Shown one piece after another: positions 17,249 to 26,964 of a stretch of DNA of 40,087 bases (position 1 is its first letter; each line of letters opens with the position of its first letter). The translations under genes and the position numbers were made by a program. The DNA comes from Hassallia byssoidea VB512170. GTDB lineage: Bacteria; Cyanobacteriota; Cyanobacteriia; Cyanobacteriales; Nostocaceae. Where the stretch lies: the NCBI RefSeq assembly GCF_000817785.2, contig NZ_JTCM02000058.1:1-40087 (forward strand), written 5' to 3'. Under the pieces are notes generated by a model. The model ran no database searches. It was not told the origin of the DNA and worked only from the letters and a program-made list of their open reading frames with translations.

Positions 17249-17818
17249 ATGGTTTCAGAAGATTTATTGTTATATGAGCAACTACTTAAGACTCCAGAGT
17301 ATCAGCAGAGAGTCGAAAGAATTGCCCGATCGCAAACAAGAAATACCTCAAGTTCCTGGGAAGATGCTGTACAGGCAGCTCATGAAAAAGTGTTTCAGGC
17401 AACACAAGCTGGAAAATTTCAAAAAGGAGGAGTAAACGAGTTTTACCGTTGGGCAGCTACTGTAGCTAAATTTCAAATCATCGATCTGGTTCGCAAAGAA
17501 AAGCAATTTATATGTCAAAGTTTAGATCAAAACATTCCCGGTACAGATTTGCCGCTATCAGAAGCGATCGCTGATAAGTTCAATTTATTCGATGCTTTAG
17601 AACGCACGGATCTTATCAACAGAACAATAGATGCCATTATTCAACTAGATAGACACTATCCAGAGCGAGGATATGTCAAACTCTGGCAAGCACAACTTCA
17701 GGGTAAGAAACAATGCCAAATAGCTGCTGAGTTTGGTGTCACTCAGGGAGCAATTTCAAAACGATGGCAGGAATTACGTTCGTGTCTTGCTCAGATGCTA
17801 GGAATGGGGAATGGGTAA
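17249..17818 (+). CDS. Sigma-70-family (ECF-like) RNA polymerase sigma factor
   Basis: A 189-residue sigma-like protein. Residues about 35-85 resemble region 2 ([17 protein letters not shown]...[23 protein letters not shown]). The C-terminal part is a region-4 helix-turn-helix ([30 protein letters not shown]). No separate anti-sigma gene is next to it. It is convergent with the giant caspase-STAND gene; similar sigma genes often accompany such death/conflict proteins in cyanobacteria, and the second giant gene in this window has one too. The last residues (GMGNG) run into a GGGGAATG repeat, so the natural end may have been altered. The ATG has only weak Shine-Dalgarno support. Confidence 0.8.
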   Translation: MVSEDLLLYEQLLKTPEYQQRVERIARSQTRNTSSSWEDAVQAAHEKVFQATQAGKFQKGGVNEFYRWAATVAKFQIIDLVRKEKQFICQSLDQNIPGTDLPLSEAIADKFNLFDALERTDLINRTIDAIIQLDRHYPERGYVKLWQAQLQGKKQCQIAAEFGVTQGAISKRWQELRSCLAQMLGMGNG

Positions 17819-17950
17819 TGGGGAATGGGGCATGGGTAATAGGTAATAGATAATAGGTAATGGATTTTTTCCAATTAGCAATTACCAATTCCCAATTACC
17901 AATTACCAATTCCCAATTCCCAATTCCCAATTCCCAATTCCCAATTGCTA
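17803..17950. repeat. Inverted heptamer arrays between sigma gene and caspase gene
   Basis: GGGAATG and GGTAATA units (17803-17862) face CCAATTA and CCCAATT units (17868-17945), which are complementary. They lie between convergent genes and could fold into a long hairpin acting as a two-way terminator. Confidence 0.7.
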
Positions 17951-20900
17951 TTGGCAGATGTTACGATCGCCTGTATTAAGATTGGGGTTAGTCGTCAGAT
18001 AATCGTGCAAGCGATCGCATCCACGCTTTAATAATTGCGACAAATTCAATGTTTGCAGTTCTATCCCCGTTAACCGCCAAATTTTTACTGTTTTATCTTG
18101 ACTTGCCGAAACAATCATCTTACCATCTAAACTAAAATTCACACTTCTGACATCACCAGTATGTCCTTGAAAAGTTCTCAGCAACATACCGCTATGTACA
18201 CTCCAAAGTTTGATGGTGTCGTCATCACTAGCTGAAGCAATCATTTGACCGTCAGGAGAAAAACTCAAATTATTAACCGCATCAGTATGTCCGGTTAAGT
18301 TTTGCAACAAGCGACCGTCACGACTCCAGAGTTTGACTGTACCATCCTGACTACCAGAAGCTATTATCTTACCATCCGGGCTGAAAGTTAAAGCCCAAAC
18401 ACTAGCATTATGTCCATTAAGAGTTTTCAACAAACGACCATCGCGACTCCAAAGTTTGATAGAATTGTCAGCACTGGCTGATGCTAACAACTCACCATCT
18501 GGGCTAAATTCAACATTAGTCACCCAACCGTTATGCCCTTTGAGAGTATTTAGCAAGCGACCGTCAAGACTCCAGAGTTTAACAGTTTTGTCAGTACTCG
18601 CAGAAGCGAGGATTTTCGCATCAGGACTGAAGCTCATATTAATTATCCAATCAGTATGCCCTTTGAGGATATGGAGCAAAGAGCCATCACGTTTTCGCAG
18701 TTGGATAGTATTATCAGCACTCGCTGTCGCTACCGTATTTTCATCCTGAGTGAAGCTAATGCTGGTAATATCGTTAATCGGGGAAGGAATAGATTTTAGC
18801 AGCTTACCGTCTAAACTCCAGAATTTCATCGTTTTATCGTTGCTGACCGAGAAAACGGTATTACCATTCGGATTAAACCAAGCGCTATTCACACTATCGA
18901 GATGTCCAAAAAGAGTTTTTGGTGCATTGATATCAAAGTTCCAAAGTCTTATGGTATAATCATCGCTAGCGGAAGCAAGTAGTTGACCGTCTGAACTAAA
19001 ACTAACGCTACCGACTGCATGGTTATGTCCCTGTAAAGTCCCCAACAATTGACCATCCAAGCTCCAAAGTTTGATAGTTTTATCAACACTTGCCGAGGCG
19101 ATGATTTTACCGTTAGGTGAAAAACTAACGCTTTTAACATCGCTGTTATGTCCAGTTAGCGTATTAAGTAAGCGACCGTCACGACTCCACAGTTTTACGG
19201 TATTATCAGCACTAGCAGAAGCAATTGTTTGTCCATCTTTTGACCAAGCTACACTTAAAACCTCATCGGTATGTCCGCTCAGAGTTTTTAGCAAGCGACC
19301 ATCCAGACTCCACAGTTTAATTGTGCGATCGTCGCTACCAGAAGCGATAATATCACCTTGAGGTGAAAAAGTAACGCTATCTATACCTTGGCTGTGTCCG
19401 GTGAGAGTTTTCAGTAACTTGCCATCCCGACTCCAGAGTTTAATAGTATCATCATCGCTACCCGAAACAATCATTTGACCGTTAGGGGAGAAAGCAACGC
19501 TATTAACTCCATCATTATGTCCGGAAAGTGTTTTCAGCAACTTACCATCCCGACTCCAAAGTTTGATAGTTGCATCAGTACCTGCCGAAGCAATAATTTG
19601 ACCGTCAGGAGAGAAACTCACACTATTGACTCCATCGCTATGTCCGCGTAAAGTGTGAAGTAACTTGCCGTCACGCTTCCAAAGTTTGATAGTTGTATCA
19701 GTACTCGCCGAAGCTAGCATTTGTCCATCGGGAGAGAAACTGACACTACTTACCCAAGAATTATGTCCAATCAAACGGTTGCGTTCTTGAGTTTGATCGA
19801 TCGCCTGTTGTAAAGTAGTTGCAGTTGCAGTTTTAATCTGTTTTGTAGTATCAGGATACATCACCTGACTGGAAAACATCATCTTTTGTAACTCTTGCCC
19901 TGCCTTAACACTAGTTGATAGTGCTTCTAGTTGTTTATGCGAGAAAAGAAAGTTTTCTGATAAAGAATTTAAAGCTTGTATTTCTCGCAACTGCGCTTTT
20001 TGACTTTGCTGATAAGCTAAACCTGCAAAAGAGAAAGCAGCTATTCCCAAGATACTGATAACAGTAACAGCTTTTTGCGCTTGTTTGAGTCGGCGTTTTT
20101 CTTGCAGTTGTTGTCGTTGTCTTTCTTCTAGACAAGCAGCAATAAATCGTTGAACATCAAAAGATAGTTCCTCAGTGTAATTGATATAAATATCTTCTGC
20201 TTCAGCCAAACGCACACCCTGCAACAAAAAATCAGATTGTTCACCCCCATGCTTCCATAGCTGTGCAGCTTGCTCAATTTGACGTTGCGATCGCAATCTA
20301 CCACGATTTTCCTCCAACCACCATCGCAAAGTAGACCAATAGCGAATCAGCACCTCATGGGCAACTTCTATCGTCACAGAAGAGGGGAGTGGGGAGTAGG
20401 GAGTGGGGAGTGGGGGAGAGGGGGGGCACATGCGTCCCCACGAAGTGGGGTTGGGGGGAAGGGGGGGAGGGGGAGACAGGGGGAAAGAATTATTCTCCTT
20501 GTCTCCTTGTCTCCTTGTCTCCTTGTCTCCTTTTCTCCCTTGTCCACGCCAGTCGCTACAACGGAGGAGACCTCCGCAACGCGCTGGCTCCCCTTGTCCC
20601 CCTTGTCCACGCCAGTCGCTACAACGGAGGAGACCTCCGCAACGCGCTGGCTCCCCTTGTCCCCCTTCCCCCCCTCTCCCTCTCCCTCCTTCTTCCAAAT
20701 TCACTACTACCAGCTTTGCAGCAGTTAACGCTGCCAGTGTCTTTTCTACCAATGGTGCCGGATATTTTTTCACTATTAACTCTGATTTATACACCCGCCG
20801 ACGAGTATCTTCAGTACCTTCACCTAACTGCGTCAGCGACAGAAAAATCCAACGAGCGCATTCTTGAGCTTCAGCGTCTAAACTCTCGTAAACAGCTTGC

Positions 20901-23338
20901 GCTTTACTTTCCAGCGCTCCTTTAATTCCACCCAAGTGCTGCTGATAAGCTTGTAAAGTTAACTTACCTGCAACTCTATGTTCCCACAACTGCTCTAAAA
21001 CAAATTCTAAAAGCGGTAAATCTCCGGGTGAGCGGTGTAACTCTCGCAACAGTACTTCAACTAATACTGGCTCAACTGTTAAACCGACTTGTTCGGCAGG
21101 GTTAATTATAACGTGGCGATACTCCTCCTCAGTTAAACAGGGCGGTATGAGAATGCTAGACTGCTGCAATAGCTGCGCTAATTTCGGTATTTCCAAACAA
21201 GGTGCGATAAAATCTGCCCGTAGAGTGATGACTATTTTAAGCTTACCTTCGCTTAATTCCAACGCCTGCAAGATAAGTTCTAAAAAGCGCTGTCTGTCAG
21301 CAGCTTGGGCAAGGGTGAATAATTCCTCAAACTGGTCTATAACTAACACAATTACTGGTTCTGGTCGGTTACTTAACCAGTGAGCGAATCCTTGTCCCCC
21401 TTGATACAACATTTGTTCTAGTTGTATTTGCTGATAAGCTTTTTCTTTCTCAGTACCGCTATCAACTAAGCGTCGCGATAAAGCGTCTTGCGGATTTGCA
21501 CCAGGACGAAAGCTTTTAATCCACCATTCTTCGCTACCAGGTAATTGTTTACCGCACCGCAGTTGAGCGATTAATCCCGCTTGCACAACCGATGATTTAC
21601 CGCTACCAGAGGCACCAACTACGGCAAGAAATGACTTACTTGCCAAGTGATGCAGAAGTTGCTGCGTTAAAGCTTCTCTGCCGTAGAAATACTGAGCATC
21701 TTCCGGAGTAAAAGCTCTTAATCCTCGGTAAGGGCAAAGTCCTAAATCAATCCCTTCCGTTAACTTGATATCTCTTATACCAGTCGTGGTAGGTATAATT
21801 TCGATAACGCCTTGAATCCCGGATACCCAAATGTGCAATGGTAATGTATTTGAACAAGATAGTTGCAATTGAGTAATCCAACTAGCTACCGATAAACTAT
21901 TTTGCTGTTGGGCAGCTTTCAGGGTATCGTGGAGAACTTGGGTGAATTGTTCGGGATTGTATGACGGGGAAGCAGCGGCAATGATACACTGTCCTTGTTC
22001 GGAACTTAGTTGCAAGTCTTCTAGCCAATCTTGTAATGAGACTTGTTGCGTTTGGTCACAAAGACAATCTAAGATGATAATTTGTTGAGTGTAAGGCGAT
22101 CGCCTGAGTTGTTGTCTTAACCAAGAGCGACTCAATTGAATATCCGACCCCACCACTAACACCGCTTCCCCCGCTTCAGTTTCCTTCAGTCTGCCACGCA
22201 GATATAATAAAACTGTTGCGTCATGTTCTAAATTTTGAGAATCTTGCTTTTTCTGCAAGCAATTCTGCATTCCTTCTTGAATATATGAAGCAGTTATTTT
22301 ATCAGCTTGTGGCAAATACTTTAACTCAAAGCCACCAACACCGCGTAATAATTTACAAAAATCGAGAGTCGTCTTATTAGTCGTCAGTCCCTCAACAATC
22401 AGCGCTTGTCGCAAAGACGACGATTGCACAACTCCTGATTTTAAACCAAGAACAATTTCCCCAACTCCTTCAACAATCCGCTTCGGAGTTTGCAAAGGAT
22501 ATTCTGAATAAAGTCTGGTTTCTCCTCTACCTCTTTTTTGCTGATTAATCAGTCGCAGTTGTTGATTAGTTTGCTCGATGTATTGCTGCGTCTGATGATA
22601 AATATATCGATAAAGACCGTCCGCTTCAATCAAACCGCGTCCATCAGCTGCTTCACCTCGCAACCCCCGCATTAAATAATAAGTAAAGACTCCGTGTCCT
22701 AATTCCGGAAATTCCCAAGATTGCTGATCTGTGTCACAAGAAAGCAAAGCATAAAATCCTTTACTCTTTTTCGCTTTTTGCCGCAACAAATCTACCATTT
22801 GCGGTGTCAGGTTTTCGCGGTTTGGTATTTCTCCTTTTGCTCCCTTGAGTGACATACTACCGCTATGACAAGCATCCAACAATACCAACTGAGTCTGCGC
22901 TCCACTATGTCCCAATAAATGTAATAATTCCTGTAATCCTAAACCTGTATTCAGTAAATTATCAATTTGCGTATCTGCCAGACACAAAACTACCTGCCCA
23001 GAGTTTGACTCTAGCATCCCGTGTCCAGAAAAATAAAATAAAATCGTGTCTTGTGGTTGAGCCGCAGCAGCAATTTGTTTTAAAGTAGTACGAATATTTG
23101 TTAGTGTCGGCAACTGTGACGAAAAATCGTGGTGAGTCCACACCTCAGTCTGCGGAAACGCTTGGGTTGCATCTGCTAAAGCTGATGCTAAACCCTGACA
23201 ATCAACCGCTGAATAGCGCAAAGACGGCAATCGTTCATCTTGGTATTGGTTTACACCCACTAACACCAACCAAAGTTTTGCGTGTCCGGTTTCTAAAGCA
23301 TAAGTTGAGCGACTAGTAGCAACGCCTAATGGAGACAT
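17948..23338 (-). CDS. Caspase - degenerate caspase - STAND NTPase - TM - WD40 giant protein 1
   Basis: A 1796-residue protein. Order: caspase-like peptidase (20-290) with catalytic His106 in FYFSGHG and Cys157 in LLDACHSG; a second, degenerate caspase-like stretch (310-510) where VLLYLRGR and QIIILDC occupy the equivalent strands but the His is lost; an nSTAND1-type NTPase with Walker [10 protein letters not shown] (575-583), Walker [12 protein letters not shown] and sensor ITLRADF; a repeat-encoded low-complexity insert (DNA 20381-20689); a winged-helix-like part ending [21 protein letters not shown]; one TM helix ([19 protein letters not shown]); 14 WD40 blades, i.e. two seven-bladed propellers; and a short conserved tail ([17 protein letters not shown]). 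By family knowledge, ligand binding to the propellers would release the NTPase and activate the protease, as in bacterial conflict or regulated-death proteins. The ligand is unknown. It is paralogous with 26921-32182. Confidence 0.92.
20381..20689. repeat. In-frame G/C-rich repeat cluster with two 63-bp tandem units inside the caspase gene
   Basis: On the plus strand: GGGAGTG units, a GGGGGG-rich part, TCTCCTTG units, then two copies (20548-20588 and 20611-20651) of a GCCAG...CTGGC imperfect palindrome spaced exactly 63 bp, then CCTTGTCCC units. The protein reads the tandem as two copies of [18 protein letters not shown]. All parts keep the frame. The palindrome is related to elements in the trp operon gaps (3442-3658, 5443-5600). 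Confidence 0.85.
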
Positions 23339-23869
23339 TTTTTTTAAATTACAATACAGGTAATAGCAACCAATCTCGAAAATATACGGAAAAATTTTAT
23401 GTTTATATAAATACTGATTATTTAATAAGAGTCAAGTTTTTCTAGGTTGGTTGCTACGAGTTTATGCATTCTTGTTGAAGGATATATCCGGAAAAGTTTA
23501 CAAATCTATATACTTAAGTAGAGAAAAATTAAGGTTTTATGAAAAAATCCGCTAAATCAGGCTATGAGTAAACGTATTATGATAGAATTTGGTACACGTA
23601 ATTAGTTATAAAATAGGCGTTGCATATTAACGGACAGGATACGTACCCCACAAAACTTTTAGTATTGTTGTGAGATGTGCCGGAAAACCCGCCCTATTTT
23701 ACATTTATTAATGTCCTTAAGCAAATTGATATTTTTATAGGAATGAGCGCTTTTCCTAAAGTCTTGTAGGGGACCCTTCATGAATTGCCCCTACGTAAAT
23801 TCAAGCTTTGACGACATGAGTGCGTAAGTCCTATTTTAATTACCAACACCCTTACTTTTGAGACATCCT
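23339..23869. other. Intergenic region upstream of caspase gene 1
   Basis: About 530 nt without a supported gene; it should hold the promoter of the giant gene. An imperfect dispersed repeat, GTAGGGG (23766-23772) with CCCCTAC (23788-23794) around TTCATGAATTG, is the only structure I see. Confidence 0.45.
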
Positions 23870-24025
23870 CTAAAAATCGGTACGTGCTTTCAGGAAGTTG
23901 TAAACAGCAAGAGCAATTGCCAGAAGTAAAAGTGCATGAATTAGACTGCCTGCAATATGAAATGCTAATCCCAATGCCCAAAAGACGACAAGTATAACTA
24001 CAATGCCCCAAAGTAAACTAAGCAT
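23870..24025 (-). CDS. lmo0937-like small membrane protein
   Basis: A 51-residue protein: MLSLLWGIVVILVVFWALGL, then AFHIAGSLIHALLLLAIALA, then VYNFLKARTDF. Two hydrophobic segments separated by a short loop with His residues, and a basic end, match the lmo0937 family of small membrane proteins found across bacteria and often stress-induced. Role unknown. The gene stands alone on the minus strand, with no strong Shine-Dalgarno before the ATG at 24025. A longer frame overlapping it on the same strand lacks any family likeness and is a shadow. Confidence 0.82.
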   Translation of the reverse strand: MLSLLWGIVVILVVFWALGLAFHIAGSLIHALLLLAIALAVYNFLKARTDF

Positions 24026-24282
24026 AATTTTTTACTATTAAAAGTAGTTTGAGCCAATTTTAGATGTTTGATGAATTAGATGATAACTATCTTGCGGATG
24101 AATTATTGACGATTATCTTTTAGTTTTGTTACTTTTCCTATCTCATAAAAATCTATATATTTTCCACATATTTCTTAACAATTACTGGTGTCAGTGATAA
24201 AAAGATAAGATAGAAGAGAACCACACGAATGTAGTAAAAAACTTTTTTGTTATCAATTTTAAGACAAAGGAGGAAGTGTGAC

Positions 24283-24648
24283 ATGACGATTATTTTAAAT
24301 CACACTATAGTACCCGCACGCGATAAAAAAACATCGGCACGGTTCTTTGCACAAATTTTTGGTTTAAAGATTGAGTCGGATTTTAGTTACTTTGCCCCCG
24401 TGCAAGTCAATGATACTCTAACGCTGGACTTCGCCGATCGCCAGGAATTTGAATCACACCATTATGCATTTCATGTCACTGAAGAGGAATTTGATACTAT
24501 CTTTGCACGGGTAAAAGAGGCAGGTCTTGAATACAGTAGTGACCCCATGCATCATAATAAAGGTGAGATTAACCACAGGAAAGGGGGGCGTGGCTTTTAC
24601 TTTTATGACCCCAATGGTCATAATCTGGAACTATTAACTCGTGCGTAA
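24283..24648 (+). CDS. VOC-family (glyoxalase/dioxygenase-like) protein
   Basis: A 121-residue single-domain vicinal oxygen chelate protein. It starts MTIILNHTIVPARDKKTSARFF, with the first likely metal ligand His6. HHYAFHVTEEEFDTIF in the middle and FYFYDPNGHNLELLTRA at the end supply the other His/Glu positions. The ATG at 24283 is chosen over one at 24247 because AAAGGAGG lies 9 nt upstream. Substrate cannot be predicted; members include glyoxalase I-like, fosfomycin-resistance-like and ring-cleavage enzymes. Stand-alone gene. Confidence 0.9.
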   Translation: MTIILNHTIVPARDKKTSARFFAQIFGLKIESDFSYFAPVQVNDTLTLDFADRQEFESHHYAFHVTEEEFDTIFARVKEAGLEYSSDPMHHNKGEINHRKGGRGFYFYDPNGHNLELLTRA

Positions 24649-25178
24649 GTTTTTGGTATAAAGCAGCTAAGAGGATGATATCACTTATCCGCCATTTGAA
24701 GTATTTTCTAGCTGCGATCGATAGATGATGGCTGTGTTAATACGGTCATAAACTGTAACCAATAAATTAAAGTTAAATCGGTTGTGGTTTAGGTTTAACT
24801 TTTTTTATCGAAAATCTTGGGTTTAAAACCCCGTCCTTGTAGGACGGCTTTAATTGATTGAGTGGTAGAATAATGGCAACAGGAAGGGTAATCAACCTGT
24901 TTAAAAACCCTATGCTGCCTAACGGCTCTGCGCTGTACCTTGACAACCGAATCTATGGGGTTCTACTTGTTGTCCTAGTAGTGCTTGCACGTCCTGAAAG
25001 TAGGTAAAAGATTCACAGGAACTAGGCCATCAGCTATTAAACTCAAACAAAGTTTGGAGAAATCCAACTACCGAGGGGCACTCGGAAAGTTAACGCTTGG
25101 GGAGAGAACCACCTCTGGGTTAGGTAACGCAAGGAACTTAACGTAAGTGGACTCGTTGAACCAAGAATCCTCGTCCTT
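24649..25178. other. Gap holding the IS relic; no gene
   Basis: Apart from the element at 24820-25198 I find no coding sequence. The part at 24649-24819 is AT-rich, without recognisable signals. Confidence 0.5.
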
Positions 25179-25198
25179 TTAGGGCGATGGAGTGTCAA
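24820..25198 (+). mobile_element. Relic of an IS200/IS605-type element without transposase (possible omega-RNA end)
   Basis: The left part has a CCGTCCT-TGT-AGGACGG hairpin (24831-24847) after GGTTTAAAACC. The right part has GAATCC then a TCGTCCT-TTT-AGGGCGA hairpin (25171-25187), ending GGAGTGTCAA at 25198. Such hairpins and the terminal TGTCAA are typical of cyanobacterial OrfB/TnpB-only elements. No tnpB frame remains in the 380 nt. In intact elements the sequence before the right end encodes the guide RNA of TnpB, so an RNA relic may be present. The right end lies inside the chaB frame. Confidence 0.6.
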
Positions 25199-25385
25199 GC
25201 CAATTGCCATCTTCCCCTTTTTCGTAGTCACGCTTTACCGCTGCCCAAGCAACTTTAAATGCTGCTTCTTCTTCGTCATATTCTTTTGAAGCATTGTTAA
25301 AAGCAGCAATAAATATTTCAGCCGCGTGTTTGGGTAAATGATTTTTAACTGAGTCAGGTAAATCGGCAATATCTTGATATGGCAT
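25179..25385 (-). CDS. chaB: ChaB-family protein, 3' end overwritten by an IS end
   Basis: A 68-residue protein with the ChaB pattern: MPYQDIADLPDSVKNHLPKH, AAEIFIAAFNNASKEY, AAFKVAWAAVKRDYEKGEDGNW. ChaB is named as a regulator of the ChaA cation antiporter in E. coli, but in cyanobacteria it is a stand-alone small protein of unclear role. After GNW the frame enters the terminal TTGACACTCC of the IS relic and ends LDTPSP. The natural last few residues are therefore lost, while the conserved core is intact. ATG at 25385 with GGAG 11 nt ahead. Confidence 0.85.
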   Translation of the reverse strand: MPYQDIADLPDSVKNHLPKHAAEIFIAAFNNASKEYDEEEAAFKVAWAAVKRDYEKGEDGNWLDTPSP

Positions 25386-25999
25386 ATGCTTATTATCTCC
25401 AGTTAAGAAATTTAAATTGTCCGGTGTCGTACTATTGGCGCTTCACATCCTACATTAATTTTATTGCGTAAGTCTGTCTTATAATTAAAGGCGATCGCAC
25501 ACCATATAAGCGCTCATCAGGGCAAATATAGCATAATCCTGGCTCTCATCCGACAATTGCGCGACTGCGTGGGATGAGCTTAACTATAATTTATAAAATA
25601 AATCTTAAATTATTCGGTTGCGATAACTAAGTAGAACGTATTATACTCGTACTTAAGTATATAAGATTACCAGGAACAAAGACTTGATCAAGGTAGTCTT
25701 GCGAGTTGGGATTTAAAATTTTAGATTGGGTGATACGCCATTCATCAGGATACTAAGACTTTTCAGCCCAACGTCAAATAGAAAGGGTGCAAATCTACGA
25801 TCGCCAAAACGACAGAAGATTGCATAAATAAACTCAAGGATATCTATTAAGTCTGTGAAAGGATGCAAATAGAAAAAAGTTGAGGCTATTTAAGTTTTGG
25901 CAAGTTTACCTTAGTTTCGGGAATGCTTTGATGGCATTGGGTAGGTAAACGTATTGCAACAAAAGTCTTAGTCTCTCACACACCAGGAGATTATTTGAG
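25386..25999. other. Intergenic region, no gene seen
   Basis: About 610 nt between the divergent chaB and the repeat-peptide genes. It contains a HIP1-like site (GCGATCGC near 25492) and otherwise only AT-rich sequence. It should hold both promoters. Confidence 0.4.
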
Positions 26000-26611
26000 A
26001 TGAAAACGCGAGTTTTGAGGGTCATACGAGTTATTTTCAAGGTGAGTAGATTTAAATTTCTGAAATTCTTGTCAAAATTAAGTCACACAATTCTCACTCT
26101 TAAATCTAAAATCGAAAAAGGTTCGAGAAAGTTAGGTAATGAACAGCAGAATCATTTACAACAAGAAACAGAGGAAAATTCAAGGAGAATAGGAGAATCA
26201 AGAGTTGATCCGCGACCAACACAACCACCAACTCCTGCACGACTGGACAATGAACTAGACCAAACAGAAGAAATTTCTAGGAGAATAGGAGAACCAAGAG
26301 TTGATCCGCGACCAAAACAGCCACCAACTCCTGCACGACTGGACAATGAACTAGACCAAACAGAAGAAATTTCTAGGAGAATAGGAGAACCAAGAGTTGA
26401 TCCGCGACCAACACAGCCACCAACTCCGGTACGAGTCAGGAGAATAGGAGAACCAAGAGTTGACCGGCGAACAACACTGCCACCAAATCCGATACGACTG
26501 CGGATAGGAGAAACAACAATCATTTCGCGAACGACTTTTATCGGAGTGAGAAAAATAGGAGTTGCAACAGTCAATCCCCGACCCAAGAAGACATCTCGTC
26601 CAGCGCGATAG
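26000..26611 (+). CDS. RIGE/PRP-PPTP repeat protein (unknown function)
   Basis: A 203-residue, strongly basic protein. The N-terminus (1-45) is basic and amphipathic (MKTRVLRVIRVIFKVSRFKF, then LKFLSKLSHTILTLKSK). It is followed by six degenerate units built on RRIGEPRVDPRP.QPPTPARL. The first two units are 32 residues long, with linker DNELDQTEEIS, and are nearly identical at DNA level (96-bp period). Later units shorten and diverge. There is no classical signal peptide or TM segment, and no known domain. The next gene (26653) encodes a secreted protein carrying one such unit ([20 protein letters not shown]), so the two belong together. AGGAGA lies 10-15 nt upstream of the ATG. Confidence 0.72.
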   Translation: MKTRVLRVIRVIFKVSRFKFLKFLSKLSHTILTLKSKIEKGSRKLGNEQQNHLQQETEENSRRIGESRVDPRPTQPPTPARLDNELDQTEEISRRIGEPRVDPRPKQPPTPARLDNELDQTEEISRRIGEPRVDPRPTQPPTPVRVRRIGEPRVDRRTTLPPNPIRLRIGETTIISRTTFIGVRKIGVATVNPRPKKTSRPAR

Positions 26612-26652
26612 TAGCTTTAGCAATAAAAGTCAAAAAATACACAAAAATTGAT

Positions 26653-26964
26653 ATGAAAAAGCAAATTGTAATGGCGATCGCTTTACCAATAGTATTGGCT
26701 AGTGCAACATCTAGTTTTGCTGGTGAAGTTGTGAAAAAGCCAGTAAAAACACCCAGCGTTACTGTCAAACCAATCGTATCTGCACCCGTGACTAGTGCAG
26801 GAGATGACACACAAAGAATTGGTGAAGGCAATATCAAAAAGAAACCCGTGAAACCTCCTAACCCTCCCCGTAGAGAACGAATTTTGGTCAACCAACCCCA
26901 AATTTTACAGCCTGTCAATTCTACTCTTTCAAATCGAAACACAAATCCCGCTCTTGGTTACTAA
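26653..26964 (+). CDS. Small secreted RIGE/PP-repeat protein
   Basis: A 103-residue protein with a clear Sec signal peptide ([20 protein letters not shown], cleavage near SSFAGE). The mature part is Lys/Pro/Val-rich and carries one copy of the repeat found in the upstream gene: [22 protein letters not shown]. It lies 41 nt after that gene and is probably cotranscribed. Its last 44 nt overlap the 3' end of the convergent caspase gene. Function unknown; an exported peptide, envelope-binding protein or signalling precursor are all possible. Confidence 0.72.
   Translation: MKKQIVMAIALPIVLASATSSFAGEVVKKPVKTPSVTVKPIVSAPVTSAGDDTQRIGEGNIKKKPVKPPNPPRRERILVNQPQILQPVNSTLSNRNTNPALGY

Noticed and set aside
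18456-19361. Plus-strand frames over the WD40 blades (repeats like LSALAEA)
   Set aside because: They mirror the regular WD40 coding sequence on the minus strand; codon pattern and family support favour the minus strand.
20270-20925. Several plus-strand open frames opposite the caspase gene insert
   Set aside because: They are low-complexity translations of the same repeats in other frames.
23778-24011. A 77-codon minus-strand frame
   Set aside because: No family likeness. The overlapping 51-codon frame at 23870-24025 has a clear two-helix lmo0937-like sequence.
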